Below, one piece after another: positions 35,366 to 44,209 of a stretch of DNA of 47,518 nt. Position 1 is the first letter of the stretch; each line of letters begins with the position of its first letter. The DNA is from an uncultured Lachnospiraceae bacterium (GTDB lineage: Bacteria; Bacillota; Clostridia; Lachnospirales; Lachnospiraceae), in contig CANQME010000008.1 of NCBI GenBank assembly GCA_947624815.1, positions 1 to 47,518 on the forward strand, written 5' to 3'. The position numbers and the translations under genes are program-made. The notes below the pieces were generated by a model. It saw only the letters and a list, made by a program, of their open reading frames with translations, ran no database searches and had not been told where the DNA came from.

Positions 35366-36022
35366 ATGCTGGAGGAAACACTGCATGATCAGCCCATGCC
35401 GGAAACGGAAACGTCGGAGGGAACACTCTTTGAACAGCCGGTCCCGCAGGACGCCGGTCCCGAAGATGAAATCGCTTCTCTGAAGCGAAGAGCGGAAACG
35501 GAAGATTTTGCCGCGCTGGAACTGGCGTATCGCTATAGTATGGGCGACGGCGTTGAGAGAGATTGGGATGAATCGCTGAAATGGTACGCAAAGAGCGATG
35601 CTTCCATGGCCCGCTATGCTTCCGGTTTGATGTATTCTAAGCTTAAGAACTATTCGCAGGCTGAGCGCGAACTGCTTTCCGCAGTCGATGCGCCGGATGA
35701 TGATGCGCTGGCGCTTTGTGAACTCCTTCTCGGCGAGCTTTATCTGCATGGTCAGACTTCTACGGGGGAGCCGGATTATGAGAAGGCCGTGCAGTACCTG
35801 GAGCAGGGCCTGGATCTGGAACCGACCCGGGGGAAAGAGTATGCCGGCCTTTTGGGGCAGGCTTACGAGGCAGAGAAGATGTGGTTCGACGCGATTCACT
35901 GGTACCGAATCGCGATTGAAGATTTTGGACGGGATGAGTATAAAGAACAGCTTTATCCTCTGTATCGGACCGGTATTGCCGGTGCGGCAAAAAAACGTGA
36001 AGCGGAGGAGGCCGGGGAATGA
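35366..36022 (+). CDS. Sel1-like repeat protein
   Basis: 218 residues. An acidic N-terminal stretch (about 1-40) is followed by Sel1-type helical repeats: LELAYRYSMGDGVERDWDES, ASGLMYSKLKNYSQAERELL, LLLGELYLHGQTSTGEPDYE and LLGQAYEAEKMWFDAIHWYR. AAGGGGGG at 35351-35358 supports ATG 35366; the in-frame ATG 35348 overlapping the previous stop is possible. The stop overlaps the next start (ATGA, 36019-36022), indicating translational coupling. Confidence 0.85.
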   Translation: MLEETLHDQPMPETETSEGTLFEQPVPQDAGPEDEIASLKRRAETEDFAALELAYRYSMGDGVERDWDESLKWYAKSDASMARYASGLMYSKLKNYSQAERELLSAVDAPDDDALALCELLLGELYLHGQTSTGEPDYEKAVQYLEQGLDLEPTRGKEYAGLLGQAYEAEKMWFDAIHWYRIAIEDFGRDEYKEQLYPLYRTGIAGAAKKREAEEAGE

Positions 36023-37068
36023 TAAAAGTATTGAGTCGGTACGGAATCGACGAAACCCTCTCGCCGGATGTGCAGCTGACTTTGCTGGAGAAAGAGAAAC
36101 AGAAGCTCCTGCGGAGACTGAACCATGTTCTTGGCGACCCACAAAGAGAAAAGGAACTGAGTTTCGAACTGGATCAGCTGGAGAACGCAATGTCGCAGCT
36201 GGAATCGAACGGAGGGAAGCAGCTTTCGATGGAGGATGTGCAGCTGCAGATAAGAGGGCTGACGCAGACACAGCTGGCATTCACCGAAGAGGAAGAAGAA
36301 ATGGATGAAGAGGAAGCGGCTCAGATCGCCGAGGTGAAAAAGATCCTGGATCTGCAAAAAGAGGTGACGGCGGATCATGGTAAGACGCCGGAGCTGTGTA
36401 TTCCCGGCATCAATCGGATCGCAGATTTCTTTGAATCCAGGGGAAGCCTCCGCCTTATGGAGAAATGGCTGGTTCGCGGCGCACAGTGGATACCTGATGA
36501 ACGGTTTCTGTCCCGCCTGTATCGACTGTACCGCGAGCATCCCAATCAGGGAGGCGCAGGTGACCGCGCGCTGGATAACCTGTTTTATTGGGCCCGGCGT
36601 GCGGCGGAAGCCGGCGACAGGGATGCCTGCTGTGATGTGGGCCGTTTTTACACCAAAAAGCCCTGGCTTAACTTAAAGAAATCTGCTTATTACTATGCGA
36701 AAGCCGCCGGGCGCGAACATCCGGAAGCGTATCTGAACGCATTTCAGGCGTTCTATCATATTCCGGACTATCCGCGCGCCGAAGCATGTCTGCTCGCCGC
36801 CGACAAGATCGGCGTACCGGGCGCCTCCTATCGAATGGGTATTCTATATGAGCTCGATGAAAACATGGACGGCAGGGCAAATCCAGATAAGGCCCGCTTC
36901 TGGCTGGAAAAGGCATATCGTGAGCATCCGGACGGAGATGTCTGTTATACGTTAGGATGCCGTTATATTGAGGAAGACCGGTATGATGATGCCATCAGGA
37001 TTCTTAGGGAGGGAGTCAGCGCCTACCGGAGCAAAGAGTGCGAAGAACTGCTTACAGAGGGGTTTTGA
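36019..37068 (+). CDS. Sel1-like repeat protein with coiled-coil N-terminus
   Basis: 349 residues, last gene of the island operon. Residues about 12-120 are charged and coiled-coil-like (LLEKEKQKLLRRLNHVLGD, EEEEEMDEEEAAQIAEVKK). The C-terminal 200 residues form Sel1/TPR repeats: LDNLFYWARRAAEAGDRDAC, KKSAYYYAKAAGREHPEAYL, KARFWLEKAYREHPDGDVCY. It begins at ATG 36019 inside the preceding stop. Its last codons, Gly-Phe-stop, lie in the right copy of the 22-bp direct repeat, the same two residues that end the HAD phosphatase at the left edge; its true 3' end may therefore have been created by the insertion. Confidence 0.86.
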   Translation: MIKVLSRYGIDETLSPDVQLTLLEKEKQKLLRRLNHVLGDPQREKELSFELDQLENAMSQLESNGGKQLSMEDVQLQIRGLTQTQLAFTEEEEEMDEEEAAQIAEVKKILDLQKEVTADHGKTPELCIPGINRIADFFESRGSLRLMEKWLVRGAQWIPDERFLSRLYRLYREHPNQGGAGDRALDNLFYWARRAAEAGDRDACCDVGRFYTKKPWLNLKKSAYYYAKAAGREHPEAYLNAFQAFYHIPDYPRAEACLLAADKIGVPGASYRMGILYELDENMDGRANPDKARFWLEKAYREHPDGDVCYTLGCRYIEEDRYDDAIRILREGVSAYRSKECEELLTEGF

Positions 37069-37080
37069 CCGGTTCTGAGG
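37059..37080. repeat. Right 22-bp direct repeat bounding the Hsp70/AAA+ island
   Basis: Identical over 22 bases to 27006-27027, same orientation. The bases on either side differ between the two copies, so the repeat is exactly 22 bases. Confidence 0.8.
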
Positions 37081-37153
37081 CGGGTTTGTGGGCTGAAAAA
37101 TACTTTTTTTGCTTAAATTCGGTTACTTTGTGGGAGAAAAATGTAAAATAATG

Positions 37154-37182
37154 TTTCCAATTTGTAAAAAATGTGTTACAAT
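37154..37182 (+). promoter_or_regulatory. Predicted promoter of the DUF4015 lipoprotein gene
   Basis: TTTCCA (37154-37159), 17-base spacer, TACAAT (37177-37182), in an AT-rich stretch 58 bases before the gene start. The -35 box is weak. Confidence 0.5.
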
Positions 37183-37240
37183 GTACTGACCATAGGAAAC
37201 TGACCGTATCAGGTACATGAAACACAAAGGACGAGCGCAT

Positions 37241-38641
37241 ATGAAAAAATTGGAAATATGCCTGCTGTGCCTGTGTCTGTGTCTGTTCAGCCTTTGCGGC
37301 TGCAAGCGCTATGAGCGGATCGAAGCGACATCGCCGGCGCCTGTGGTCGTGAGCCGCAGTTCCGACGAATCGGATTCTGAGAAAACGGCAGAAGAGACAG
37401 ACGAGGCGGATACTACGCAGCAGGAGACCACGATCGTGGAACTGACTACCCAGGAGGAAACCGAACCTCCGCTTCCGGAGAGGATCCCGGTGAAGGTCAA
37501 GGGCGTCTATCTGACCGCCTATGTGGCGGGCACGACGAGTATGCTGGACGAGATCCTCAGCCATATCGACGAGACGGAGATCAACGCCGTTGTCATCGAT
37601 GTGAAGAACGACGAGGGCCGCGTCACCTTCGCGATGGATTCTCCCATCGTAAATGAGGTGGGCTCTGTTCAGAAGCTGATGGATATCAATTCGGTGATGG
37701 CGAAGCTGAAGGAACGCAATATCTACGCGATCGCCCGCGTCGTGGCGTTCCGCGACCCGTATCTGCCGGAGCAGAGACCGGAATGGGGGCTGCATCTGGC
37801 GGACGGAAGTCTCTACCGTGACAACAAGGGACTGGCGTGGGTCAATCCCTACAAGCGGGAGGTCTGGGACTATCTGGTGGAGGTGGCGCTGGAAGCCCAC
37901 AGGGCCGGTTTTGACGAGGTACAGTTCGATTACATCCGTTTCTCCACGGAGAAGGGGATCAATAACGTCGTCTACGACGAGGCGGATACGCTGGGGCTTT
38001 CCAAGACGGAGATCATCACGGAATTCGTCGAGTATGTCTATGAGCGATGCCTTCAGGAAGGAGTCTTCATGGCGGCCGACGTGTTCGGAGCCATTATCGG
38101 CGGCGGCATCGATTCGGACAATGTGGGACAGTCTTACGGCAATATGGCCGCAAGTCTGGACTATATCTGCCCGATGATCTATCCGTCCCACTACGCGGAC
38201 GGCAATTTCGGTATCGAGCATCCGGATACCCAGCCGTATGACACGATCCTGGCTGCGCTTCAGGGATCGAAGGCGGACCTGAGCGGCTACACGCGAAACG
38301 GCGAGCATCAGGCGGTCGTGCGGCCCTGGCTTCAGGATTTTACCGCCTCGTATCTGGCAAATTACATCAGTTACGGGCCGGAGCAGATCCGCGCCCAGAT
38401 CCAGGCGGTTTATGACGCCGGGTATGACGAGTGGATGCTGTGGAGCGCCGCGTGCAGGTACCATTGGGACGGTCTGCGTTCGCCGGAGGAAGGCGAGGCG
38501 GAGATGCGGGAGCTGGAAGCCAGGCGGGCTGCTCAGGAACAGTCGGCGGCCGCGGCGGAGACACTTCCCGCCGAGACAGAGGAGGCCGTATCCGTTGAGG
38601 GAGAATCCGAAACGCCGGACAGCGAAGCCTCTGTGGGATGA
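37241..38641 (+). CDS. Putative glycoside-hydrolase-like lipoprotein (DUF4015)
   Basis: 466 residues. The N-terminus is a lipoprotein signal: MKK, a Leu/Cys-rich core and lipobox LCGC with C21. Residues about 30-80 are an acidic Ser/Thr/Glu linker. The rest matches the DUF4015 (putative glycosyl hydrolase) barrel: GVYLTAYVAGT, AVVIDVKNDEGRVTF, ARVVAFRDPYLPEQRPEWGL, WVNPYKREVWDYLVEVALEA, FDEVQFDYIRFS, YICPMIYPSHY and WMLWSAACRY. It should be tethered outside the membrane and may act on cell-wall or capsule glycans; no activity is known for the family. AAAGGA nine bases before ATG 37241 is preferred over ATG 37217. The C-terminal tail is Ala/Glu-rich and partly duplicated downstream. Confidence 0.87.
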   Translation: MKKLEICLLCLCLCLFSLCGCKRYERIEATSPAPVVVSRSSDESDSEKTAEETDEADTTQQETTIVELTTQEETEPPLPERIPVKVKGVYLTAYVAGTTSMLDEILSHIDETEINAVVIDVKNDEGRVTFAMDSPIVNEVGSVQKLMDINSVMAKLKERNIYAIARVVAFRDPYLPEQRPEWGLHLADGSLYRDNKGLAWVNPYKREVWDYLVEVALEAHRAGFDEVQFDYIRFSTEKGINNVVYDEADTLGLSKTEIITEFVEYVYERCLQEGVFMAADVFGAIIGGGIDSDNVGQSYGNMAASLDYICPMIYPSHYADGNFGIEHPDTQPYDTILAALQGSKADLSGYTRNGEHQAVVRPWLQDFTASYLANYISYGPEQIRAQIQAVYDAGYDEWMLWSAACRYHWDGLRSPEEGEAEMRELEARRAAQEQSAAAAETLPAETEEAVSVEGESETPDSEASVG

Positions 38642-38729
38642 TGATGCGGCAGGCTGAAGGTTTGATAAGACGCGGAGGTTCCGGTCAACTGAGCCTTTGT
38701 GGGATGAGAATGCGGCAAACGGAAGGTTT
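38627..38729. repeat. Imperfect tandem duplication spanning the DUF4015 gene 3' end
   Basis: 38627-38663 and 38693-38729 match at about 30 of 37 positions, offset 66 bases (shared parts TGTGGGATGA, ATGCGGCA, GAAGGTTT). The first copy contains the stop of the DUF4015 gene; the second lies in the following gap. A local slippage duplication is the simplest reading. Confidence 0.6.
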
Positions 38730-38768
38730 AGAAACAGAGATACAGTGTCAACGGAGGAAGAGGACGGC

Positions 38769-39320
38769 ATGACAGAGAGAATTCCGAGGCCGGGAGAGCT
38801 CTACCGGCATTTTAAGGGAAAGCTTTATCAGATCGTAACGGTGGCCGAGCATACGGAGACCGGGGAACAGCTGGTCGTCTATCAGGCGATGTATGGAACT
38901 TATCGGGTATACGCCAGACCGCTTGCCATGTTCATGAGCAAGGTGGAACGGGAGAAATATCCGGACGCGGAACAGACATACCGGTTCGAACGGGTGGAAC
39001 CGGACGCCGGAAGCGGCGGCGCGGAGACGGAGGCCGGGGGCTTGTCCGGACGGGACGGAACCGGAGATGGTTTGCAGACCGGTGCGGCCGGATCTGCGGG
39101 ACTGAATCCGCGGATCGCGGATTTCGCTGAGGCGGAGGATTACGGCAGGAAGCTAGAGGTCTTTTCGGCGATGCGGCGGACCGTTACGCAGGCAGATCTG
39201 GATGTGATCTGCGAACTGCTGGATCTGCAGCCGTCAGGCGGCGGGATCAGGGAACAGGCGGATTCGGTCGAATCCTATTTAAAGATGCAACTGAAATATA
39301 GCGGAACGCGGCTGCGGTAA
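38769..39320 (+). CDS. DUF1653-domain protein
   Basis: 183 residues. The N-terminal 65 residues are a DUF1653 domain (PGELYRHFKGKLYQIVTVAE, ETGEQLVVYQAMYGTYRVYA), a small beta-barrel of unknown role. After a Gly/Ala/Glu linker (about 80-115) comes a helical C-terminal part (LEVFSAMRRTVTQADLDVIC) that does not belong to DUF1653. GGAGGAAGAGG precedes ATG 38769. The final codons lie in a terminator stem. Confidence 0.85.
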   Translation: MTERIPRPGELYRHFKGKLYQIVTVAEHTETGEQLVVYQAMYGTYRVYARPLAMFMSKVEREKYPDAEQTYRFERVEPDAGSGGAETEAGGLSGRDGTGDGLQTGAAGSAGLNPRIADFAEAEDYGRKLEVFSAMRRTVTQADLDVICELLDLQPSGGGIREQADSVESYLKMQLKYSGTRLR

Positions 39321-39335
39321 GCAGCCGCGTTTTTT
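39306..39335 (+). terminator. Intrinsic terminator overlapping the end of the DUF1653 gene
   Basis: Ten-pair perfect stem 39306-39315 with 39321-39330, loop GGTAA (including the stop codon), then TTTTTT. Confidence 0.9.
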
Positions 39336-39480
39336 GTAGCGACGGCAAGACAGTCTGCGGTCTGCGATCTGCACTCGCGGATTCTCCGGCTTGCGGTTTC
39401 CCGCGATTTGTATTATGATAGAATGCGAAAACGGAACGAGCGGTCGCAGAACGGATCGATCCCGAACAGAAAGGAATGCC

Positions 39481-41340
39481 ATGTTTAATCTGGAGGAAGA
39501 ATTAAAGAAGCTGCCTGCGCAGCCGGGCGTTTATATCATGCATGATTCCCGTGACCGGATCATCTATGTGGGAAAGGCGATCAGCCTGAAGAACCGGGTG
39601 CGCCAGTATTTCCAGAGCAGCAGGAACAAGACGGCCAAGATCGAACAGATGGTATCGCGGATCGCGTGGTTTGAATATATTATCACGGATTCGGAGCTGG
39701 AAGCGCTGGTTCTGGAGTGCAATCTGATCAAGGAACACCGTCCGCGCTATAACACGATGCTGAAGGACGACAAGACCTATCCTTATATTAAGGTGACGCT
39801 CGGCGAGGATTTCCCCCGGGTCATGATCTCGCGTACCATAAAAAAGGACAAAAGCAAGTATTTCGGGCCGTATACCAGCGCGGGAGCCGTGAAGGACACG
39901 CTGGAGCTGATCCATAAGCTTTACCGGATCCGAACGTGCAGCCGGAACCTGCCCAGGGATATCGGCAAGGAACGGCCCTGCCTGAATTATCATATCCATC
40001 AGTGCGACGCTCCGTGTCAGGGCTATATCGGCAGGGAGGAATACTTAAGATCCATCGCGCAGGTCCAGGATTTCCTGAACGGTCATTATGATGGGATCCT
40101 GAACATGCTGAAGGAGAAGATGCAGGACGCTTCGGAACGGATGGATTTCGAGAAGGCCATCGAGTACCGGGATCTTCTGGAGAGCGTGAAGAAGGTGGCG
40201 CAGAAGCAGAAGATCACCAACGGCAACGATACCGACGACCGGGACGTGATCGCCATGGCGAGGGACGAATCGGACGCCGTGGTGCAGGTGTTCTTCGTGA
40301 GGGAAGGCAAGCTGATCGGACGGGATCATTTCCACGTATCCATCGCCACGGCGGAGGATCAGAAGCAGATCCTTACCAGCTTTGTCAAGCAGTTCTATTC
40401 CGGAACGCCGTTTGTTCCCAGGGAGATCTGGGTGCAGACGGAGCTGGAGGACGCCGGCATCATCAGCAAATGGCTTGAGACAAAAAGGGGCCAGAAGGTG
40501 CGCATCGTAGTGCCGCAGAAGGGCCAGAAGGAGCGCCTTGTGGAGCTGGCGGAGCGCAACGCCGCCCTGGTGCTTTCCCAGGACAAGGAGAAGATCAAGC
40601 GGGAGGAGCTGCGCACCATCGGCGCCATGAACCAGATCGGCCAGCTGATCGGCCTGGACGGCATCCGGCGGGTGGAAGCCTACGATATCTCGAATACCAG
40701 CGGTATGGAATCGGTGGGTTCCATGATCGTCTATGAGGACGGGAGACCGAAACGCAGCGATTACCGGAAGTTTCGGATCAAGTCCGTCAAGGGGCCGAAT
40801 GATTACGCGTCCATGCGGGAGGTGCTGACGAGGCGCTTCAGCCACGGCGTGAAGGAATCGAAAGCCCTGAAGGAGCAGGGAGAGGACCAGTCCTTCGGAA
40901 GCTTCACCCGGTTCCCGGATCTTCTGATGATGGACGGCGGATGGGGCCAGGTGAACATCGCTTTAGAGGTCCTTAACGAGCTGGGGCTTAAGATCCCGGT
41001 CTGCGGCATGGTGAAGGACGACCGCCACAGGACCAGGGGCCTGTATTATAATAATGTGGAACTGCCCATCGATACCCATTCGGAGGGCTTTAAGCTGATC
41101 ACCCGGATCCAGGACGAGGCCCACCGCTTCGCCATCGAGTACCACCGCAGTCTCAGGGGGAAGGATCAGGTTCATTCGATCCTGGACGACATCCCGGACA
41201 TCGGTCCGGCCCGGCGCAAGGCGCTGATGCGGTCGATGAAGACGCTGGAGGCGGTGAAGGAAGCGACGGTGGAGGAGCTTCTGGAGATTCCCGAGATGAA
41301 CCGGAAGGCGGCGGAGAGCGTATACCGGTTCTTCCACTGA
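39481..41340 (+). CDS. uvrC: UvrABC excinuclease subunit C
   Basis: Makes both incisions in nucleotide excision repair. 619 residues, normal length: GIY-YIG nuclease at the N-terminus ([19 protein letters not shown]), the cysteine cluster region ([29 protein letters not shown]), UVR motif near 200-235, the RNase H-like nuclease ([32 protein letters not shown]) and terminal helix-hairpin-helix repeats ([16 protein letters not shown]). AAAGGAA precedes ATG 39481; the frame upstream to 39391 lacks a ribosome site. First gene of the core block. Confidence 0.97.
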   Translation: MFNLEEELKKLPAQPGVYIMHDSRDRIIYVGKAISLKNRVRQYFQSSRNKTAKIEQMVSRIAWFEYIITDSELEALVLECNLIKEHRPRYNTMLKDDKTYPYIKVTLGEDFPRVMISRTIKKDKSKYFGPYTSAGAVKDTLELIHKLYRIRTCSRNLPRDIGKERPCLNYHIHQCDAPCQGYIGREEYLRSIAQVQDFLNGHYDGILNMLKEKMQDASERMDFEKAIEYRDLLESVKKVAQKQKITNGNDTDDRDVIAMARDESDAVVQVFFVREGKLIGRDHFHVSIATAEDQKQILTSFVKQFYSGTPFVPREIWVQTELEDAGIISKWLETKRGQKVRIVVPQKGQKERLVELAERNAALVLSQDKEKIKREELRTIGAMNQIGQLIGLDGIRRVEAYDISNTSGMESVGSMIVYEDGRPKRSDYRKFRIKSVKGPNDYASMREVLTRRFSHGVKESKALKEQGEDQSFGSFTRFPDLLMMDGGWGQVNIALEVLNELGLKIPVCGMVKDDRHRTRGLYYNNVELPIDTHSEGFKLITRIQDEAHRFAIEYHRSLRGKDQVHSILDDIPDIGPARRKALMRSMKTLEAVKEATVEELLEIPEMNRKAAESVYRFFH

Positions 41341-41368
41341 CCCGCATCCGGAGCCGGGCCGCCTGGGG

Positions 41369-41397
41369 ATGACAGGTCTGCGAAAATATGGTATAAT
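41369..41397 (+). promoter_or_regulatory. Predicted promoter of hprK
   Basis: ATGACA (41369-41374), 17-base spacer, TATAAT (41392-41397), 29 bases before the hprK start. It could drive the whole hprK-to-HPr stretch. Confidence 0.7.
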
Positions 41398-41425
41398 TTG
41401 AATAATTTGGAAAAGGAGTTTCGAT

Positions 41426-42352
41426 ATGTACGGCGTAACGATTCAGGAGCTGATCGATAAGATGCAGCTTCGCAATATGACCCCGGAGATCGACGCGGAG
41501 AAGGTGGTGCTTACCCACCCGGATGTGAACCGTCCGGCGCTGCAGCTGGCCGGCTTCTTCGATCATTTTGACAATGAACGCGTTCAGATCATAGGCAACG
41601 TGGAGCATGAATATATTAACCAGATGGAACCTTCCCGGCGCAGGGCCACATACGACCGGCTCCTGTCGGAGAAGATCCCCTGCATGGTCTACTGCCGCAG
41701 CATCATGCCGGACGACGACATGCTGGATCTGTGCAACCACTACGGCGTGCCGTGCCTGGTGTCCGAGAGGACGACTTCGGCCCAGATGGCGGAGATCATC
41801 CGCTGGCTGAACGTGAAGCTGGCGCCGTGCATCACAATCCACGGCGTCCTGGTCGACGTGTTCGGCGTAGGGGTGCTGATGATGGGTGAGAGCGGCATCG
41901 GCAAGAGCGAGGCCGCCCTGGAGCTTATCAAGAGGGGCCACCGTCTGGTAACGGACGACGCGGTGGAGATCCACAAGGTCAGCGACGATACATTGTTTGG
42001 AACGGCCCCGGATATCACGAAGCATTTCATCGAGCTGAGGGGCATCGGGATCATCGACGTGAAGAGCCTGTTCGGGGTGGAGAGCGTGATCGACACCCAG
42101 GCTATCGATATGGTGGTGAAGCTTGAGGAGTGGAACCGGGACGCGGAGTATGACCGCATGGGTCTGGAGGACCGCTATACGGAGATCCTCGGCAACAAAC
42201 TGGTATACTATTCGATCCCGCTGCGGCCCGGCCGGAACCTGGCGCTGATCATCGAGACGGCCGCGGTCAACCACAGACAGAAGATGATGGGCTACAACGC
42301 GGCCCGCGAGCTTCTGAACCGCGCCCAGGCGAATCTGGCGAAGGCCAAATAA
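41426..42352 (+). CDS. hprK: HPr kinase/phosphorylase
   Basis: Phosphorylates and dephosphorylates Ser46 of HPr/Crh, the central switch of carbon catabolite control in Bacillota. 308 residues: N-terminal domain to about 130, then the catalytic core with H138 region CITIHGVLVDVFGVGVLMMG, P-loop GESGIGKSE (K160), HRLVTDDAV and the C-terminal signature ELRGIGIIDVKSLFG. AAAAGGAG precedes ATG 41426. A Crh-like substrate is encoded five genes on at 45207. Confidence 0.97.
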   Translation: MYGVTIQELIDKMQLRNMTPEIDAEKVVLTHPDVNRPALQLAGFFDHFDNERVQIIGNVEHEYINQMEPSRRRATYDRLLSEKIPCMVYCRSIMPDDDMLDLCNHYGVPCLVSERTTSAQMAEIIRWLNVKLAPCITIHGVLVDVFGVGVLMMGESGIGKSEAALELIKRGHRLVTDDAVEIHKVSDDTLFGTAPDITKHFIELRGIGIIDVKSLFGVESVIDTQAIDMVVKLEEWNRDAEYDRMGLEDRYTEILGNKLVYYSIPLRPGRNLALIIETAAVNHRQKMMGYNAARELLNRAQANLAKAK

Positions 42353-42369
42353 AGTTGTGAGGAATCCGT

Positions 42370-43278
42370 ATGAATGAGTTGTTTCTGAAGGAACTGACCG
42401 GCCTTCTGGGAGAGGACGCCGTGAGGCGCGAGGAACCGATGGCCCTTCACACCACGTTCCGGATCGGGGGGCCCGCCCAGGTCTACGCGGTTCCGCCGGA
42501 TGCGGACCGATTCCGGCAGGCGGCCGTCCTGTGCCGGGAACGGGGAGTTCCTTTCTATATCGTCGGAAAGGGAAGCAATCTCCTGGTGAGCGACGAGGGC
42601 GTGCGGGGCGTGATCCTTTCCACGGAGAACGCGGAGAAGGCGTCCGTCGACGGTACGCGTATGACGGCGGAGGCGGGGATCTCCCTGGCGAAGCTGGCGC
42701 GGCTGGCGAAGCAGGCGTCGCTTACAGGCCTGGAATTCGCCGCCGGGATTCCCGGAAGCCTGGGAGGCGCCGTGACCATGAACGCGGGAGCCTACGGCGG
42801 GGAGATGAAGGATGTGCTGACCGGAGCGACCGTTCTGGCGTCTGACGGGACGGTACATCGGCTTTCGGTGGAGGAGCTTGATCTGGGCTACCGCACCAGT
42901 CGGATCCAGACCGGCGGACTGATCGTTCTGGAGGCGGAGCTTCGGCTTCGGGAAGGTGATCCGGAGGCGGTGCAGGCGAGAATGGATGAACTGGCGTATC
43001 AGAGAAGGTCGAAGCAGCCGCTGGAGTACCCGAGCGCCGGGAGCATGTTCAAGCGCCCGGCAGGGTATTTCGCCGGGAAGCTGATCGACGACGCGGGGCT
43101 ACGGGGCTTTGCGGTGGGCGGCGCGCAGGTGTCGGAGAAGCACTGCGGCTTCGTCGTCAACCGGGGCGGCGCCACGGCGAGGGATGTGCTTACGCTCTGC
43201 GATGAGGTGAGCCGGACCGTATATGAGAAATTTGGGGTACGTCTGGAAAGAGAGGTCAGATACCTGGACAGGATCTGA
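42370..43278 (+). CDS. murB: UDP-N-acetylenolpyruvoylglucosamine reductase
   Basis: Reduces UDP-GlcNAc-enolpyruvate to UDP-MurNAc with FAD and NADPH. 302 residues, type II MurB: TFRIGGPAQVYAVP, VGKGSNLLVSDEGVRGVIL, FAAGIPGSLGGAVTMNAGAY, the catalytic serine in YPSAGSMFKRP, and KHCGFVVNRGGATARDV. It begins 17 bases after hprK. Confidence 0.97.
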   Translation: MNELFLKELTGLLGEDAVRREEPMALHTTFRIGGPAQVYAVPPDADRFRQAAVLCRERGVPFYIVGKGSNLLVSDEGVRGVILSTENAEKASVDGTRMTAEAGISLAKLARLAKQASLTGLEFAAGIPGSLGGAVTMNAGAYGGEMKDVLTGATVLASDGTVHRLSVEELDLGYRTSRIQTGGLIVLEAELRLREGDPEAVQARMDELAYQRRSKQPLEYPSAGSMFKRPAGYFAGKLIDDAGLRGFAVGGAQVSEKHCGFVVNRGGATARDVLTLCDEVSRTVYEKFGVRLEREVRYLDRI

Positions 43279-43307
43279 ACCGGAATCGATAACCGAGGTG
43301 AGAATGT

Positions 43308-44198
43308 ATGAAACTGATCGTTGTGACCGGCATGTCGGGTGCCGGCAAGACCGTGGCGCTTAAGATGATGGAGGATATCGGATTTTACTGCGTGGACAAT
43401 CTTCCGATTCCGTTAATGAAGGAATTCGTGTCCCTTTTGGCGGACAATCCGGAGCGGGGAGCCGGAAGGGTCGCCCTTGGGATCGATATCCGCAGCGGAC
43501 AGGAGCTGCCGCTTCTGGACGGCATTCTGGCGGACTGGAAGCAGGAGGAGGTGTCCTGTGAGATCCTGTTTCTGGACTGCAGCGACGAGGTGCTGATCAA
43601 GCGCTATAAGGAGACCAGGCGCAGCCATCCCCTTGCCGGTACGGGCCGGATCGACCAGGGCATCGTACGGGAGCGGGAAAGGCTGGCGTTTTTGAAGGAA
43701 AGGGCGGACTACATTTTCGATACCAGCAAGCTTCTGACCAAGGATCTGCGCCATGAGCTGGAGAAGCTGTTTCTGGAGAACGGAAGCTATGACAATCTGT
43801 TCATCACGATCCTTTCCTTCGGATTCAAGTACGGGATCCCGGCGGATGCGGATCTGGTGTTCGACGTCCGGTTCCTGCCGAATCCCTTCTATGTGGAAGA
43901 GCTGAAGCACAAAACGGGCGAGGAGGCTCCTGTGCGGGATTATGTGATGCAGGGAGGCACGGCGGCCCGTTTCCTGGAGAAGCTGTGCGATCTGATCGAT
44001 TTTCTGATTCCCAATTACGTGCAGGAGGGGAAGAACCAGCTGGTCATCGCCATCGGCTGTACGGGAGGACGCCACCGTTCCGTTACGATTGCGGAGGCCC
44101 TGTATCATCATATGCGGCTGCTCAGGCCGGTGGGGCTTAAGCTGGAGCACCGGGATAAGGATGTGAACCGGCAGCAGACCGCGGAACCGGCCAAGTGA
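43308..44198 (+). CDS. rapZ: RapZ/YvcJ-family nucleotide-binding protein
   Basis: 296-residue P-loop protein. Walker A is GMSGAGKT at residues 8-15; later LGIDIRSG, FLDCSDEVLIKRYKETRRSHPL and the C-terminal FGFKYGIPADADLVFDVRFL and IAIGCTGGRHRSVTIAE are family signatures. In Escherichia coli RapZ controls glmS through small RNAs; in Bacillota the homologue YvcJ is linked to competence and its molecular role is less clear. GAGGTGAG precedes ATG 43308. Confidence 0.96.
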   Translation: MKLIVVTGMSGAGKTVALKMMEDIGFYCVDNLPIPLMKEFVSLLADNPERGAGRVALGIDIRSGQELPLLDGILADWKQEEVSCEILFLDCSDEVLIKRYKETRRSHPLAGTGRIDQGIVRERERLAFLKERADYIFDTSKLLTKDLRHELEKLFLENGSYDNLFITILSFGFKYGIPADADLVFDVRFLPNPFYVEELKHKTGEEAPVRDYVMQGGTAARFLEKLCDLIDFLIPNYVQEGKNQLVIAIGCTGGRHRSVTIAEALYHHMRLLRPVGLKLEHRDKDVNRQQTAEPAK

Positions 44199-44209
44199 GG
44201 TGATCGTTC

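Noticed and set aside
27006-37080. Prophage or integrative conjugative element
   Set aside because: Apart from the direct repeat there are no integrase, structural, replication or conjugation genes.
37052-38770. Long open frame (572 codons) on the minus strand opposite the DUF4015 gene
   Set aside because: Antisense shadow of a GC-rich gene; His/Arg/Leu-rich product without family features.
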